Assembly: GCA_009782385.1 (NCBI GenBank)
Contig: WRJE01000015.1
Span: 1 to 35,379 of the forward strand
Length of the DNA: 35,379 bases
Origin: Oscillospiraceae bacterium
Lineage (GTDB): Bacteria > Bacillota > Clostridia > Oscillospirales > UBA929
Direction of reading: 5' to 3'
Position numbers and translations under genes: made by a program. The notes under the pieces were generated by a model that was given only the letters and a program-made list of their open reading frames with translations, was not told the origin of the DNA and made no database searches. Shown here piece by piece: positions 6,838 through 14,890 of this stretch (position 1 is the first letter of the stretch; the number at the start of each line of letters is the position of its first letter).

Positions 6838-7671
6838 CTATTCTTTTGGCAGATACTCCAACGGGTCAACAGGTTTGCCGTCAAGCCGCATTTCAAGATG
6901 CAAATGGTTGACTTCGCGCCTTTCGCCCTCCGATGTCTGTCCGATACCGCCTATAACCTGTCCGGCTGAGATTTGCTGTGACACGATAACGGTCGGTTTC
7001 TTCATAAGGTTTGAGTAGTAGCTCTCAAGACCGCCCGCGTGTTCGATAACTACCGTTGTCCCTAGAAAAACATCGTCATAGATGTCCTTGATTGTACCGT
7101 CGGCAATCGCAAGCACTTGCGTACCCAACGCGCTCTCGATGTCAAGACCGAGATGCACCCTCCAGTCGCCCATTGTTTTGTTGTAAACGAGGTCGTCACT
7201 GGAGAAAGCGTTTACCGAAGCCCCCTTAACAGGCCATACGAATACACCGGGCATCTTCGGCGCGGGCGTTGTCGGTGCGGGTGTCGGCGTTTGTTCGGAT
7301 TCCGCGTTTGATTCTGCTGCCGTCAGCGATGTCTTTGTAGCCTTGGCACTCTCGACCGCGTCAGGCGGCGGGGTCGGAACTGATGTTATTGCCGCCACAG
7401 GCAGATCGTCGAACGAGAACACATCGTTTAAGTTCGGTTTCGGGGTCGCGCTCGGTATCACCGGCATGGGAACTCTGTCCAAGACCGGATCTTCTGTGTT
7501 TATGGGATTCGACAGATACTCCGGCGTATCGTCGGGTTTGCCGGAGTCCGAGAAAAAAAGCATATAACTCGATACCCCTATCGCCGCGATACATAGAATG
7601 AGTATGATGTAAAACCCTTTCCCCGCCAAAAATTCGGCAAAGCCGCCCCTATTTCTTTTCTTGCTGCTCAT
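6838..7671 (-). CDS. SpoIIQ-like membrane LytM/M23 protein
   Basis: The 277-residue protein has a short basic N-terminus, one membrane helix (about residues 19-40), a Pro/Thr/Ala-rich extracytoplasmic linker and a C-terminal LytM (M23) domain. Zinc-site residues are present: His173 and Asp177 (HLGLD) and His256/His258 (NHLHLEMR). The usual Y-x-H-L catalytic histidine is replaced: the sequence reads YYSNL, giving Asn221. Hydrolysis of peptidoglycan cross-links is therefore uncertain, and a scaffold role like that of SpoIIQ in the forespore is possible; this name is an inference from architecture and size. It lies 99 bases downstream of murC but has its own promoter-like site, and its Shine-Dalgarno is enclosed in a hairpin. 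Confidence 0.75.
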   Translation of the reverse strand: MSSKKRNRGGFAEFLAGKGFYIILILCIAAIGVSSYMLFFSDSGKPDDTPEYLSNPINTEDPVLDRVPMPVIPSATPKPNLNDVFSFDDLPVAAITSVPTPPPDAVESAKATKTSLTAAESNAESEQTPTPAPTTPAPKMPGVFVWPVKGASVNAFSSDDLVYNKTMGDWRVHLGLDIESALGTQVLAIADGTIKDIYDDVFLGTTVVIEHAGGLESYYSNLMKKPTVIVSQQISAGQVIGGIGQTSEGERREVNHLHLEMRLDGKPVDPLEYLPKE

Positions 7672-7679
7672 TTTAACAC

Positions 7680-7706
7680 CTCCGGTCGTATTATTGACGA
7701 CCGGAG
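7680..7706 (-). promoter_or_regulatory. SD-sequestering 5'-leader hairpin of the M23 gene
   Basis: Read on the minus strand, CTCCGGTCG (7706-7698) and CGACCGGAG (7688-7680) form a perfect 9-bp stem with a 9-base loop. The 3' arm contains most of the GGAGG Shine-Dalgarno (CCGGAGGTGTTAAAATG), so the ribosome site is masked when the stem is folded. No T-run follows, which argues against a terminator. Confidence 0.6.
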
Positions 7707-7711
7707 GAGAT

Positions 7712-7740
7712 AATATACAGTATTTGGAAATATTGCTAAA
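7712..7740 (-). promoter_or_regulatory. Possible promoter of the M23 gene
   Basis: On the minus strand TTTAGC (7740-7735), 17 bases and TATATT (7717-7712) form a moderate sigma-A-like promoter. Transcription would start within or just before the SD-masking hairpin. No convincing forespore sigma-F/G motif was recognised by eye. Confidence 0.4.
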
Positions 7741-7753
7741 AATTGTGCTGATT

Positions 7754-7774
7754 GCGGCTAATAGCCGCCCCTAC
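7754..7774. repeat. Palindromic repeat overlapping the murC stop codon
   Basis: GCGGCT (7754-7759), three bases, AGCCGC (7763-7768) followed by CCCTAC. On the minus strand the GTAGGGGCGGC edge supplies the TAG stop of murC (7773-7771). Same family as the repeats at 5296-5442, 27089-27113 and 33832-33918. Confidence 0.6.
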
Positions 7775-9108
7775 GAATTGACCAACTTTCGACCGACAGT
7801 GCCAATGCTTCCCGCGCCCATGGTAATAATCAAATCCCCCTCTTGGGCTATGACGCGCAGCTCGCGCTCTAACTCATCGAGCGTCGGGAAAAATCCGGCG
7901 TTCGGAATTGCTTCAGCCAGCGATTGAGCCGAAAGCCCCGTAGACTTCTCGCGGGCGGCATATATTTCGGTTATTAAAACCTTGTCGGCTTTCAGCGCGG
8001 CGGCAAAATCATCGAACAGCGCGGCGGTCCGCGTGTATGTGTGCGGCTGGAACGCAAGGATAACGCGCTTGTAACCCATCTCATTAGCTGCGGAGAGCGT
8101 GGACTTGACTTCTGTCGGGTGGTGCGCGTAATCGTCCGCCACGTCCGCGCCGTTATACTTACCAAGCCGCTCAAAACGCCGACCCGTGCCGTGAAAACCG
8201 TTCAACCCCTCTGTCACCGCCTTACCGGATATGTCCAAAAGCCGCGCGGCTCCCGCCGCCGCAAGCGCGTTTAACACGTTGAACATTCCGGGTACATTCA
8301 GCTTGACATCCGCGTACTTTTCACCGAATGCCCAGATGTCAAACGAAGGCAGACCTTTATCAAACGTTAGGTTTTTGCAGTGGATGTCATATTGTTCATC
8401 CGCGCCGAATGTATTGTGCGGGATGTTTGCCACGGAGGCAAGCGCGTTCGTGTCGCCGCCGTTCACAAGAACGCGGTTTGCCTTAGCCGCGAAGGCCGAA
8501 AATGAGGTAATTATTTCATCGAGACCCGAGAAAAAATCGAGATGATCAGGCTCAATATTAAGAATTACAGAAATTGTTGGCAAAAAATGCAAAAAAGAGT
8601 TGCAATATTCACAAGATTCTGCGATAATAAGAGTATTAGCTCCTAAACGGTGTCCCGCGCCGATAATCGGCAGGTATCCGCCGAGCATAACAGTCGGGTC
8701 AACATTAGCCGCCAGCGCGATGTGCGCGGCCATTCCGGTAGTCGTGGTTTTCCCGTGAGTACCTGAAACGCAAAGAGCGTCTTTATAGTCGGCCATGATT
8801 GAACCCCACGCTTCAGCGCGTTCTATCACACGTATCCCGCGCTTCCGCGCCGCCATAATCTCGGGATTATCGTCCTTGGCTGCGGCGGTTCGGATTACCG
8901 CATCGCAATTCCCAATATTTTCCGCGCGATGACCAATAATTACATCAATACCCATGGCTCTCAGTTCGGCAACGGCTTCACTCTCCTGCATATCTGAACC
9001 GGAGATGTTGTAACCTCTGTTTTTCAATACCCCGGCAAGAGCGCACATAGACACTCCGCCGATACCCACAAGAAAAACATTATGTGTGTTTTTTAGCAAA
9101 TCGGACAT
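7771..9108 (-). CDS. murC: UDP-N-acetylmuramate-L-alanine ligase MurC
   Basis: MurC adds L-alanine to UDP-MurNAc with ATP, the first step of the peptidoglycan stem peptide, in the cytoplasm. The 445-residue protein shows the Rossmann start FLVGIGGVSMCALA with GYNISGSDM. The ATP loop CVSGTHGKTTTT spans about 113-124, the central motif is NIEPDHLDFFSG, and the C-terminal ligase domain has DDYAHHPTEV and FQPHTYTRT. Length is normal. The ATG at 9108 has GGGGGTC as ribosome site. It is divergent from spoVG and is followed by the SpoIIQ-like gene. Its TAG stop falls inside the conserved edge of an intergenic palindromic repeat. Confidence 0.97.
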   Translation of the reverse strand: MSDLLKNTHNVFLVGIGGVSMCALAGVLKNRGYNISGSDMQESEAVAELRAMGIDVIIGHRAENIGNCDAVIRTAAAKDDNPEIMAARKRGIRVIERAEAWGSIMADYKDALCVSGTHGKTTTTGMAAHIALAANVDPTVMLGGYLPIIGAGHRLGANTLIIAESCEYCNSFLHFLPTISVILNIEPDHLDFFSGLDEIITSFSAFAAKANRVLVNGGDTNALASVANIPHNTFGADEQYDIHCKNLTFDKGLPSFDIWAFGEKYADVKLNVPGMFNVLNALAAAGAARLLDISGKAVTEGLNGFHGTGRRFERLGKYNGADVADDYAHHPTEVKSTLSAANEMGYKRVILAFQPHTYTRTAALFDDFAAALKADKVLITEIYAAREKSTGLSAQSLAEAIPNAGFFPTLDELERELRVIAQEGDLIITMGAGSIGTVGRKLVNS

Positions 9109-9222
9109 TGGTTGACCCCCAAATCGTGATTAAAGCATTAAACGTGCTTTATAATAATTATACTGCTGTTTAGGCAAAATAAAACTAGTTACCAAGGAAA
9201 TTAAAATGTGGAGGGTTTCAAA

Positions 9223-9522
9223 ATGAACATCACAGACATCAAAATTCGCAGCGTAAATCTCACGGGAAACATGAAGGCGGTAGTATCCGTCACCATTGAC
9301 AACGAGATTGCAATCCATGACATGAAAATTATCGAGGGGCCGGAGAGGCAGTTTCTTGCAATGCCTTCGCGCAAGACTTTCGATGGCAGCTTCCGTGACA
9401 TCGTACACCCGATAAACGCGGAAGCAAGGGAAAAAATCGAAAAAGCAGTGCTTGCCAAGTATGAAGAATTGAAAATTGCGGCTGAACACGGCAACGAGCC
9501 TGCCGATCCTCAATTCGATTAA
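9223..9522 (+). CDS. spoVG: SpoVG family regulator
   Basis: SpoVG is a small nucleic-acid-binding regulator that influences septation, sporulation and envelope genes in Firmicutes. The 99-residue protein matches the family throughout: MNITDIKIRSV at the start, VVSVTIDNEIAIHDMKIIEG, then the conserved FLAMPSRK and FRDIVHPINAEAR. The ATG at 9223 is chosen over an upstream GTG because GGAGGG lies eight bases before it. The spoVG stop and the ATG of the next gene are separated by one base (TAA-A-ATG), implying translational coupling. Upstream, an AT-rich 114-base region separates it from divergent murC; no clear sigma-H site could be recognised there. Confidence 0.95.
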   Translation: MNITDIKIRSVNLTGNMKAVVSVTIDNEIAIHDMKIIEGPERQFLAMPSRKTFDGSFRDIVHPINAEAREKIEKAVLAKYEELKIAAEHGNEPADPQFD

Positions 9523-9523
9523 A

Positions 9524-10570
9524 ATGCGAAAACGCCTGTCTTGCGTTTTGCTTGCGGCGTTTCTGGTTGCGGCATTCTCTCCGAGTGCCGCCGCAAGCGA
9601 TGCCTATCACTTCGGTGTCGCGGGGAACAGGCTTTTTTCGTGTAGCTACAGCTATATGCCATTGCAGATAGGGGATACTCTGTATTTTCCCGTGCAGCTT
9701 CTTCTGGACGGAAACTTAGGGTTTAGCTATGACCACTCGCCCGGTGAATACTATACCCTCTATCTTACCGAGCAACCCGATCGTTATGTCGTGTTTCATC
9801 TCCATAAATCGGGATCGTATGACATAAAATGGCAGTACAGCGACTCGATGATAAGACGGAACGGCGTTTTTTATGTGTCGCTCAATTATGTCGGCAACCG
9901 CCTGAACTTAGTGACAAGCACATTTGTGACTAAGTACGGGACGGTGTCGCGCGTCAGAAAATCAGACGATACGTCAAGCGACAGTGAAGTGCTGCGCCGG
10001 ATTGACGACAATCTGTCCCGCTTACAGGATGACTATCGGCTGCGTAACGGTCTTGAGCCTATCACCCCACCGAAACCCGCGCCTGAAATCTACTTGGGAT
10101 TCAGCGTTGACGCGGACAGCGATATATCGGCAGTACTTGATGTACTTAACTCTAGGGCGATAACCGCAACCTTCTTTATAGCTCCGGAATACGCCTCTAA
10201 TAAAGGCGTTCGGAGCATAATCGTGCGGGGTCATACACTGGGTATACGCCTTGATGACGATGAGGATATCGACAAACTTACCCGCGCCAACGAAACGCTT
10301 AGAATTATGACACTGACACAGACGCGGGTATTGTTGGGTGATAACAGTGCCGAGATTTTCGAGGACATCGGGTACAGGCTTTGGGATTGGAAGTTAAACG
10401 GGATGGACTCCTCTGTCTTCAGAACCGTTGACAACGACCGCGGCGCCTGCTATATACTCTTTGAGTGCGGCGAGGATTCCGTTGAGGTGTTAAGCGATTT
10501 ACTGGAGCGTCTAGGCACTATCGATGCCGGGTATTATGCTATCAACGAGGCGGAACGCCCGGTTGTGTAA
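9524..10570 (+). CDS. Exported protein with degenerate polysaccharide-deacetylase (NodB) fold
   Basis: The 348-residue protein has a signal peptide (MRKRLSCVLLAAFLVAAF, cleavage likely after the ASA/AAA region). A beta-rich part of about 30-190 residues follows, with GDTLYFPVQLLLDG resembling the copper-amine-oxidase-N stalk domain, and then a NodB-like part (LGFSVDADSD, ATFFIAPEYA, VRGHTLGIRL). Active deacetylases read TFDDGP and H-S/T-x-x-H at these places; the zinc histidines and the R-x-P-Y-G loop are absent. It is therefore probably non-catalytic. There is no own Shine-Dalgarno: it starts one base after spoVG and likely depends on coupled translation. Function unknown; a wall-glycan-binding role is a guess. 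Confidence 0.65.
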   Translation: MRKRLSCVLLAAFLVAAFSPSAAASDAYHFGVAGNRLFSCSYSYMPLQIGDTLYFPVQLLLDGNLGFSYDHSPGEYYTLYLTEQPDRYVVFHLHKSGSYDIKWQYSDSMIRRNGVFYVSLNYVGNRLNLVTSTFVTKYGTVSRVRKSDDTSSDSEVLRRIDDNLSRLQDDYRLRNGLEPITPPKPAPEIYLGFSVDADSDISAVLDVLNSRAITATFFIAPEYASNKGVRSIIVRGHTLGIRLDDDEDIDKLTRANETLRIMTLTQTRVLLGDNSAEIFEDIGYRLWDWKLNGMDSSVFRTVDNDRGACYILFECGEDSVEVLSDLLERLGTIDAGYYAINEAERPVV

Positions 10571-10596
10571 CGCCGACTTTGATGTATTAAGTATAA

Positions 10597-11244
10597 TCAT
10601 AGAGGTTTCGCCTTTATCCGTGCGTAACGCCGGGGATAACCGCTCGGTGTCATGTCCGTCTTCCGTATAACAACAACGGCGTGCTGTTTGCCGCTTGAGA
10701 GGGTATAACGCTTGGTATCCTCAGTCTCGCCTTTAAGTATCGAAACGGCGTTTGCCGCTTCGGCGACCTCATCGTTGCAGTCACTCTCTTTCATTGCCAG
10801 AAGCCGCCCGCCTATTCTAAGAAACGGCAGCGCGAGTTCGCACAGCATATTCAGCCGCGCAACCCCCCGCGCCGTGACATAATCGAAACCATCGCGCCAT
10901 CCGCTTTTCAGACCGAGTTCCTCGGCGCGGCCATGGACGCAATCTACATGAGCGAGTTCCAGTTCGTCGCAGACGAGCCTAAGGAATTCGATTTTTTTGT
11001 CTGTCGCGTCTAATAGCGTAAGCCGCATTTTCGGCTCTCCGATTCTTATAGGTATGCCGGGAAAACCCGCGCCCGACCCGAGGTCAAGCACCCGCGCCCC
11101 CGTGAAGTTGAAAAGGGTCAGCAGCTGGGCGGAGTCTTCAAAGTGCCTCACCCATACCTCACCCGGATCCTCTATTGCCGTAAGGTTCAGCTCCTCGTTC
11201 TGCGTCACCAGCAACTCTAAGTATTTTTCAAGTTTATCGCGCAT
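10597..11244 (-). CDS. rsmG: 16S rRNA (guanine527-N7)-methyltransferase RsmG
   Basis: RsmG (GidB) methylates N7 of G527 in 16S rRNA using SAM. The 215-residue protein contains the family's NLTAI near residue 20 and the SAM-binding loop VLDLGSGAGFPGIP (residues 52-65). LLDATDKKIEFL follows, then VTARGVARL and the strand LLAMKE. Start ATG at 11244 follows GGAGG by six bases. It overlaps the end of mnmG by 11 bases, so expression is coupled. The mnmG-rsmG pair is a conserved bacterial arrangement. Its 3' end is convergent with the NodB-like gene across a 26-base gap. Confidence 0.97.
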   Translation of the reverse strand: MRDKLEKYLELLVTQNEELNLTAIEDPGEVWVRHFEDSAQLLTLFNFTGARVLDLGSGAGFPGIPIRIGEPKMRLTLLDATDKKIEFLRLVCDELELAHVDCVHGRAEELGLKSGWRDGFDYVTARGVARLNMLCELALPFLRIGGRLLAMKESDCNDEVAEAANAVSILKGETEDTKRYTLSSGKQHAVVVIRKTDMTPSGYPRRYARIKAKPL

Positions 11245-13042
11245 TATCGTCCTCCATGCGAGAATCGCATAGCGCGCGCCGCGCGCTTCCGTGTGTTTCG
11301 TGTATCATCAATGCCGTAATATCCGCTGGTGAAATTCCCGGTATCCTCCCCGCCAGACCGAACGTAGCGGGACGCGCCGCGTTTAACTTTTCGGCGGCCT
11401 CATATGACAGACCGGGAACGGAACTGTAGTCGTCACATTCGGGTAATCGGCGTTCTTCCATCTTCGACATACTGTTAAGCATCGACTGCTGCCGCCTGAT
11501 GTAGCCCTCATATTTAACGCGCAGTTCGACCTGCTCGATTACCGCGCCGGGTAATTCCGGACGTTCAGGGTCGTCTAAGTCGAAATATTTCAATTCCGGG
11601 CGGCGGAGTTTTTCCGTCAGTCTTTTGCGCTCGAGCCGCTTGATTTCAGTCTCTGTCTGCTTTAGCTTTATGTTAAGACGTTCCATCCGTTCGTTATCCA
11701 CAAGTCCTAACTCAAAGCCCATCGGCATAAGCCGCTCATCGGCGTTGTCGTGGCGCAGAAGCAAACGGAACTCCGAACGCGATGTCATCATACGGTACGG
11801 CTCGTCCGTGCCGCGCGTAACCAAGTCGTCAATGAGCGTTCCGATATATGAACTGGAGCGCGGCAGTGTAAATGTCGGCTTGTTATCCGCGTAAAGCGCG
11901 GCGTTGATACCCGCGACAAGCCCTTGCGCCGCCGCCTCCTCGTATCCCGAAGAGCCGCAGAGCTGTCCCGCCGCGAAAAGACCTTCTATGCCGCGTGCCA
12001 TAAGGGCGGGCGATAAATATGTAGAATCTATGCAGTCATACTCTATCGCGTATCCCGGGCGGGTAATTTCGACCCGCTCCAAACCCTTTACGGTACGCAA
12101 GGCTTCAATCTGAACGCCGACCGGCATACTTGACGAGAATCCCTGCAAGTACATTTCCTTTGCGTCTAATCCCATCGGTTCTATGAACAGCGGATGGCGG
12201 GGCTTGTCCGCGAATTTGACAACCTTGATTTCTATCGAGGGGCAGTTTCTGGGTCCGATACCCTCTATAGTCCCATTATATAACGGGGACAGCGACAGAT
12301 TTTGTCGTAAAATCTCATGTGTGCGCTCATTTGTCCATGTCAGCCAGCACATTGCCCGTGATTCAGGCGGCTCTGTGCTGTCAAAAGAAAACGCGGGGGT
12401 GTCGGATTCTCCCTCTTGAGGCTCAACCTGCGTATAGTCAACGGTGTCGGAGTGAACTCGCGGCGATGTGCCTGTTTTGAAACGCTTTAGCGGCAGTCCC
12501 AACGCGGAGAGGTCAAGCGCGTTCGATGCCAGAAGTCCGTCCGGACCGGCTTCCCGCGCGTTACCGCCAACGACAACACGAGAGCGCAAATACGTGCCGT
12601 TGGCAAGCACGGCCGCCTTGACCGGGTATCGCTGACCGAAAATATCTTTTACGGCGGTTACCTTGCCGTTATTAGTCTCAATTTCTGAGATTTCACATTG
12701 CAACAGGCGTATTTGGGGGTGTTCCTCGAGAATTTGCTTTGCGCGGCGTGAATAGGCGTATCTGTCGGCCTGAGCTCGCGGCGAACGCACCGCAGGTCCT
12801 TTTCCACGATTCAGCATACGGAACTGTATACAGCATAAGTCCGCGAGCTTGCCCATCTGTCCGCCCAATGCGTCAATCTCACGCACGAGCTGTCCCTTTG
12901 CGACACCGCCAATCGACGGGTTGCACGGCATATTGCCAACGCTGTCAAGATTCATTGCGAAAACCGTAACTTTATGCCCTAAGTTTGCCGCCGCCATTGC
13001 CGCTTCGATGCCCGCGTGTCCCGCGCCTATTACTGCTATCAT
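11234..13042 (-). CDS. mnmG: tRNA uridine-5-carboxymethylaminomethyl modification enzyme MnmG
   Basis: MnmG (GidA), with MnmE, installs carboxymethylaminomethyl groups at U34 of certain tRNAs using FAD and methylene-tetrahydrofolate. The 602-residue protein has the FAD loop VIGAGHAGIEAA (residues 4-15). The signatures NMPCNPSIGGVAKG and TGTSPRVH follow, then EYDCIDSTYL, FAAGQLCGSSGYEEAAAQG and the helical C-terminal domain ending in an SP-x-I-T-A-L-x-I motif. Its ATG overlaps the stop of the upstream DUF4015-like gene by one base (TAATG), and its end overlaps rsmG by 11 bases, so the three genes form one operon. mnmE is not in the window. Confidence 0.97.
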   Translation of the reverse strand: MIAVIGAGHAGIEAAMAAANLGHKVTVFAMNLDSVGNMPCNPSIGGVAKGQLVREIDALGGQMGKLADLCCIQFRMLNRGKGPAVRSPRAQADRYAYSRRAKQILEEHPQIRLLQCEISEIETNNGKVTAVKDIFGQRYPVKAAVLANGTYLRSRVVVGGNAREAGPDGLLASNALDLSALGLPLKRFKTGTSPRVHSDTVDYTQVEPQEGESDTPAFSFDSTEPPESRAMCWLTWTNERTHEILRQNLSLSPLYNGTIEGIGPRNCPSIEIKVVKFADKPRHPLFIEPMGLDAKEMYLQGFSSSMPVGVQIEALRTVKGLERVEITRPGYAIEYDCIDSTYLSPALMARGIEGLFAAGQLCGSSGYEEAAAQGLVAGINAALYADNKPTFTLPRSSSYIGTLIDDLVTRGTDEPYRMMTSRSEFRLLLRHDNADERLMPMGFELGLVDNERMERLNIKLKQTETEIKRLERKRLTEKLRRPELKYFDLDDPERPELPGAVIEQVELRVKYEGYIRRQQSMLNSMSKMEERRLPECDDYSSVPGLSYEAAEKLNAARPATFGLAGRIPGISPADITALMIHETHGSARRALCDSRMEDDNAR

Positions 13043-13941
13043 TAACCGAAAGCTCCGGCGGGGAACTCCGCGAGAGCGTCTCCTTCATATTTTATATCGC
13101 GTGTCAAAACATCGACTGTCCAACAGGGTAGAAGTGTGGAAGATACAAGCTCAGACTTTAGCGTCTCTATTATCTCTTCACGCGGGATTTCGCTGTCAAG
13201 TGCCATGACCTCCAACCGCCCCTCAATGGGGAAAAAGAGATTGTCGAGTATGACTGCCGCGAAAATTTCAGGGTCTACCATTGATAACTGTGCCGCAAGC
13301 CATTCACGCGCTTCGTCAACATAGGGATTAATCCAGCGTGACTTGTTTGCGTCAAGCCAGTTAACTCCGGTTGTGTGCTTTATGCCGAACAGCTCGCGCT
13401 GACGGGTTATCGAGTTATCCTCAAGCACGGAAAAGTATGCAACTAACTTTGCGTGTCCCGCAAGCCGCTCCGCCGCCCTTTCCAAATCCGCTACAGAGGC
13501 AAAAGTTCCCTCTATTGACTTTACTTCTATAACAACCGTGTCCGCGCCGCCCGCGCCGCACAATTCCGCGATTTCATCCAATCTCGATGTTCTGCCAATA
13601 TCGGCTTGGGCTAAAAACACCGGAGTAACGGTTACTTTCGCAACGGGGAGTTCAGGTTCGGGAGTTGGGGCAGGGGAGGGCGTTGGGGTCGGCTCAACAA
13701 TCAGATTTATATCGTCCGTTTCGGGTTCGGGAGTGATGTCCGGTTCAGGCGTTATCGGTCTGCCCTGTCTGTTAAGAAAGGGAAGTGAAAGCAAAAACCC
13801 GTCATCGGTCATTGAAACGTAATCACGCAGGAAAAGGAAGGCGGTAACGGCAAGCACCGATGAAATAACCAACGTAATTCCAATACCGGCAAGCAAACGC
13901 GCAAGACGGCGTCGCCCCCGGTATCTTCCGGAACGCGGCAT
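13042..13941 (-). CDS. DUF4015-like putative glycosidase-fold membrane protein
   Basis: The 299-residue protein starts with a very basic stretch (RSGRYRGRRRLARLL), one membrane helix (about 17-38) and an acidic, Pro/Thr-rich repeat linker (PEPDITPEPETD and similar, about 60-100). The remaining 200 residues resemble the DUF4015 putative glycoside-hydrolase barrel: GADTVVIEVKS, KLVAYFSVLED, then VNWLDANKSRWINPYVDEA and AAVILDN. It is shorter and more divergent than typical members, and I cannot point to proven catalytic residues. AAGGGAGGTATGAAGT supplies the ribosome site. The location upstream of mnmG with a one-base overlap makes it the first gene of the mnmG operon. Likely extracytoplasmic; role in wall glycan binding or cleavage is inferred. 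Confidence 0.65.
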   Translation of the reverse strand: MPRSGRYRGRRRLARLLAGIGITLVISSVLAVTAFLFLRDYVSMTDDGFLLSLPFLNRQGRPITPEPDITPEPETDDINLIVEPTPTPSPAPTPEPELPVAKVTVTPVFLAQADIGRTSRLDEIAELCGAGGADTVVIEVKSIEGTFASVADLERAAERLAGHAKLVAYFSVLEDNSITRQRELFGIKHTTGVNWLDANKSRWINPYVDEAREWLAAQLSMVDPEIFAAVILDNLFFPIEGRLEVMALDSEIPREEIIETLKSELVSSTLLPCWTVDVLTRDIKYEGDALAEFPAGAFG

Positions 13942-14013
13942 ACTTCATACCTCCCTTCGGACGGTTGAATTAACAAACGCAAATATTACATAGTATCCAT
14001 CTTTTTACAATCA

Positions 14014-14877
14014 TTATTCATTGCCGTCCATATCGTTATCACTGTTTGCCGTTATCTGTTCACTGTCATCTGCCTTAGGGCCTTTATCAAAATTCGCGTC
14101 TGATATCAGCTTGCGCGGGCATTTTTCAGCGCAATCCCCGCAATTATTACATTTGGAATAATCTATAGACGCGAGATTATTTTCAACGTGAATAGCATCG
14201 TGCTTGCAGACCTTCTCACACATTCGGCAACCGACACAGCCTATTTCGCATATCTTACGCAACAGGCCGCCCTTGTCAGTCGAGACACAGCAGATTTGTA
14301 CATCCGCCTCATAAGGCGACATCGCGATAATATTGTTCGGACACGCTTCGATGCAAAGCGTACACCCCGTGCATTTTTCGCTGTCAACGACCGCAACCTC
14401 GTCAACAATGCTTATAGCTCCGAAACGGCAGGCCGCCGCGCACGTTCCAAGCCCGAAACAACCGTGGGAACACTCCAGAGGCCCGCCGCCGATACGCGCC
14501 GCCGCCACACAGTCGTTTATACCCGCGTAGACAAATTTTTTCTTTGCCCTAACGCCGCCCATACACCTTACAAGCGCGGTTACGCGCTTTGGTTTAGCCG
14601 CGTCAACCCCCATGATTGCGGCAAAGGTTTCCGCCGCTGAGTCGCCGCCCACCGGACAGAGATTTATCGCCGCGCCCTCATTGAGAATGGCGGAAGCGTA
14701 TAACGAGCAGCCCGAATAGCCGCAGGCGGCGCAATTAGCTCCCGGCATAGCATCGACTAACAGCTCAAGCCGTTCATCGCGCACAACGGCGAACAGCTTC
14801 GATGAGACTGCCAGCACAACGCCAAAGAGCAGTCCCAGTCCGCCAATCGTCAAAACAGCGGTTAAAATCTCATTCAT
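14014..14877 (-). CDS. rnfB: Rnf complex iron-sulfur subunit RnfB
   Basis: RnfB takes electrons from ferredoxin into the Rnf complex. The 287-residue protein begins with a membrane helix. A four-Cys cluster motif follows (GANCAACGYSGCSLYA with NLCPVGG), and then several ferredoxin-type 4Fe-4S motifs: CTGCTLCIEACP, CVGCRMCEKVC and CNNCGDCAEKCP, plus CFGLGTCAAAC. This matches clostridial RnfB, which carries more clusters than the proteobacterial form. GAGGT precedes the ATG. It is the last gene of the rnfCDGEAB order, 13 bases after rnfA. Confidence 0.96.
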   Translation of the reverse strand: MNEILTAVLTIGGLGLLFGVVLAVSSKLFAVVRDERLELLVDAMPGANCAACGYSGCSLYASAILNEGAAINLCPVGGDSAAETFAAIMGVDAAKPKRVTALVRCMGGVRAKKKFVYAGINDCVAAARIGGGPLECSHGCFGLGTCAAACRFGAISIVDEVAVVDSEKCTGCTLCIEACPNNIIAMSPYEADVQICCVSTDKGGLLRKICEIGCVGCRMCEKVCKHDAIHVENNLASIDYSKCNNCGDCAEKCPRKLISDANFDKGPKADDSEQITANSDNDMDGNE

Positions 14878-14890
14878 GGCAAATTTACCT

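Noticed and set aside
9109-9222. Sigma-H promoter for spoVG
   Set aside because: TATAAT- and TATACT-like boxes exist but neither has a convincing -35, and the sigma-H pattern was not found.
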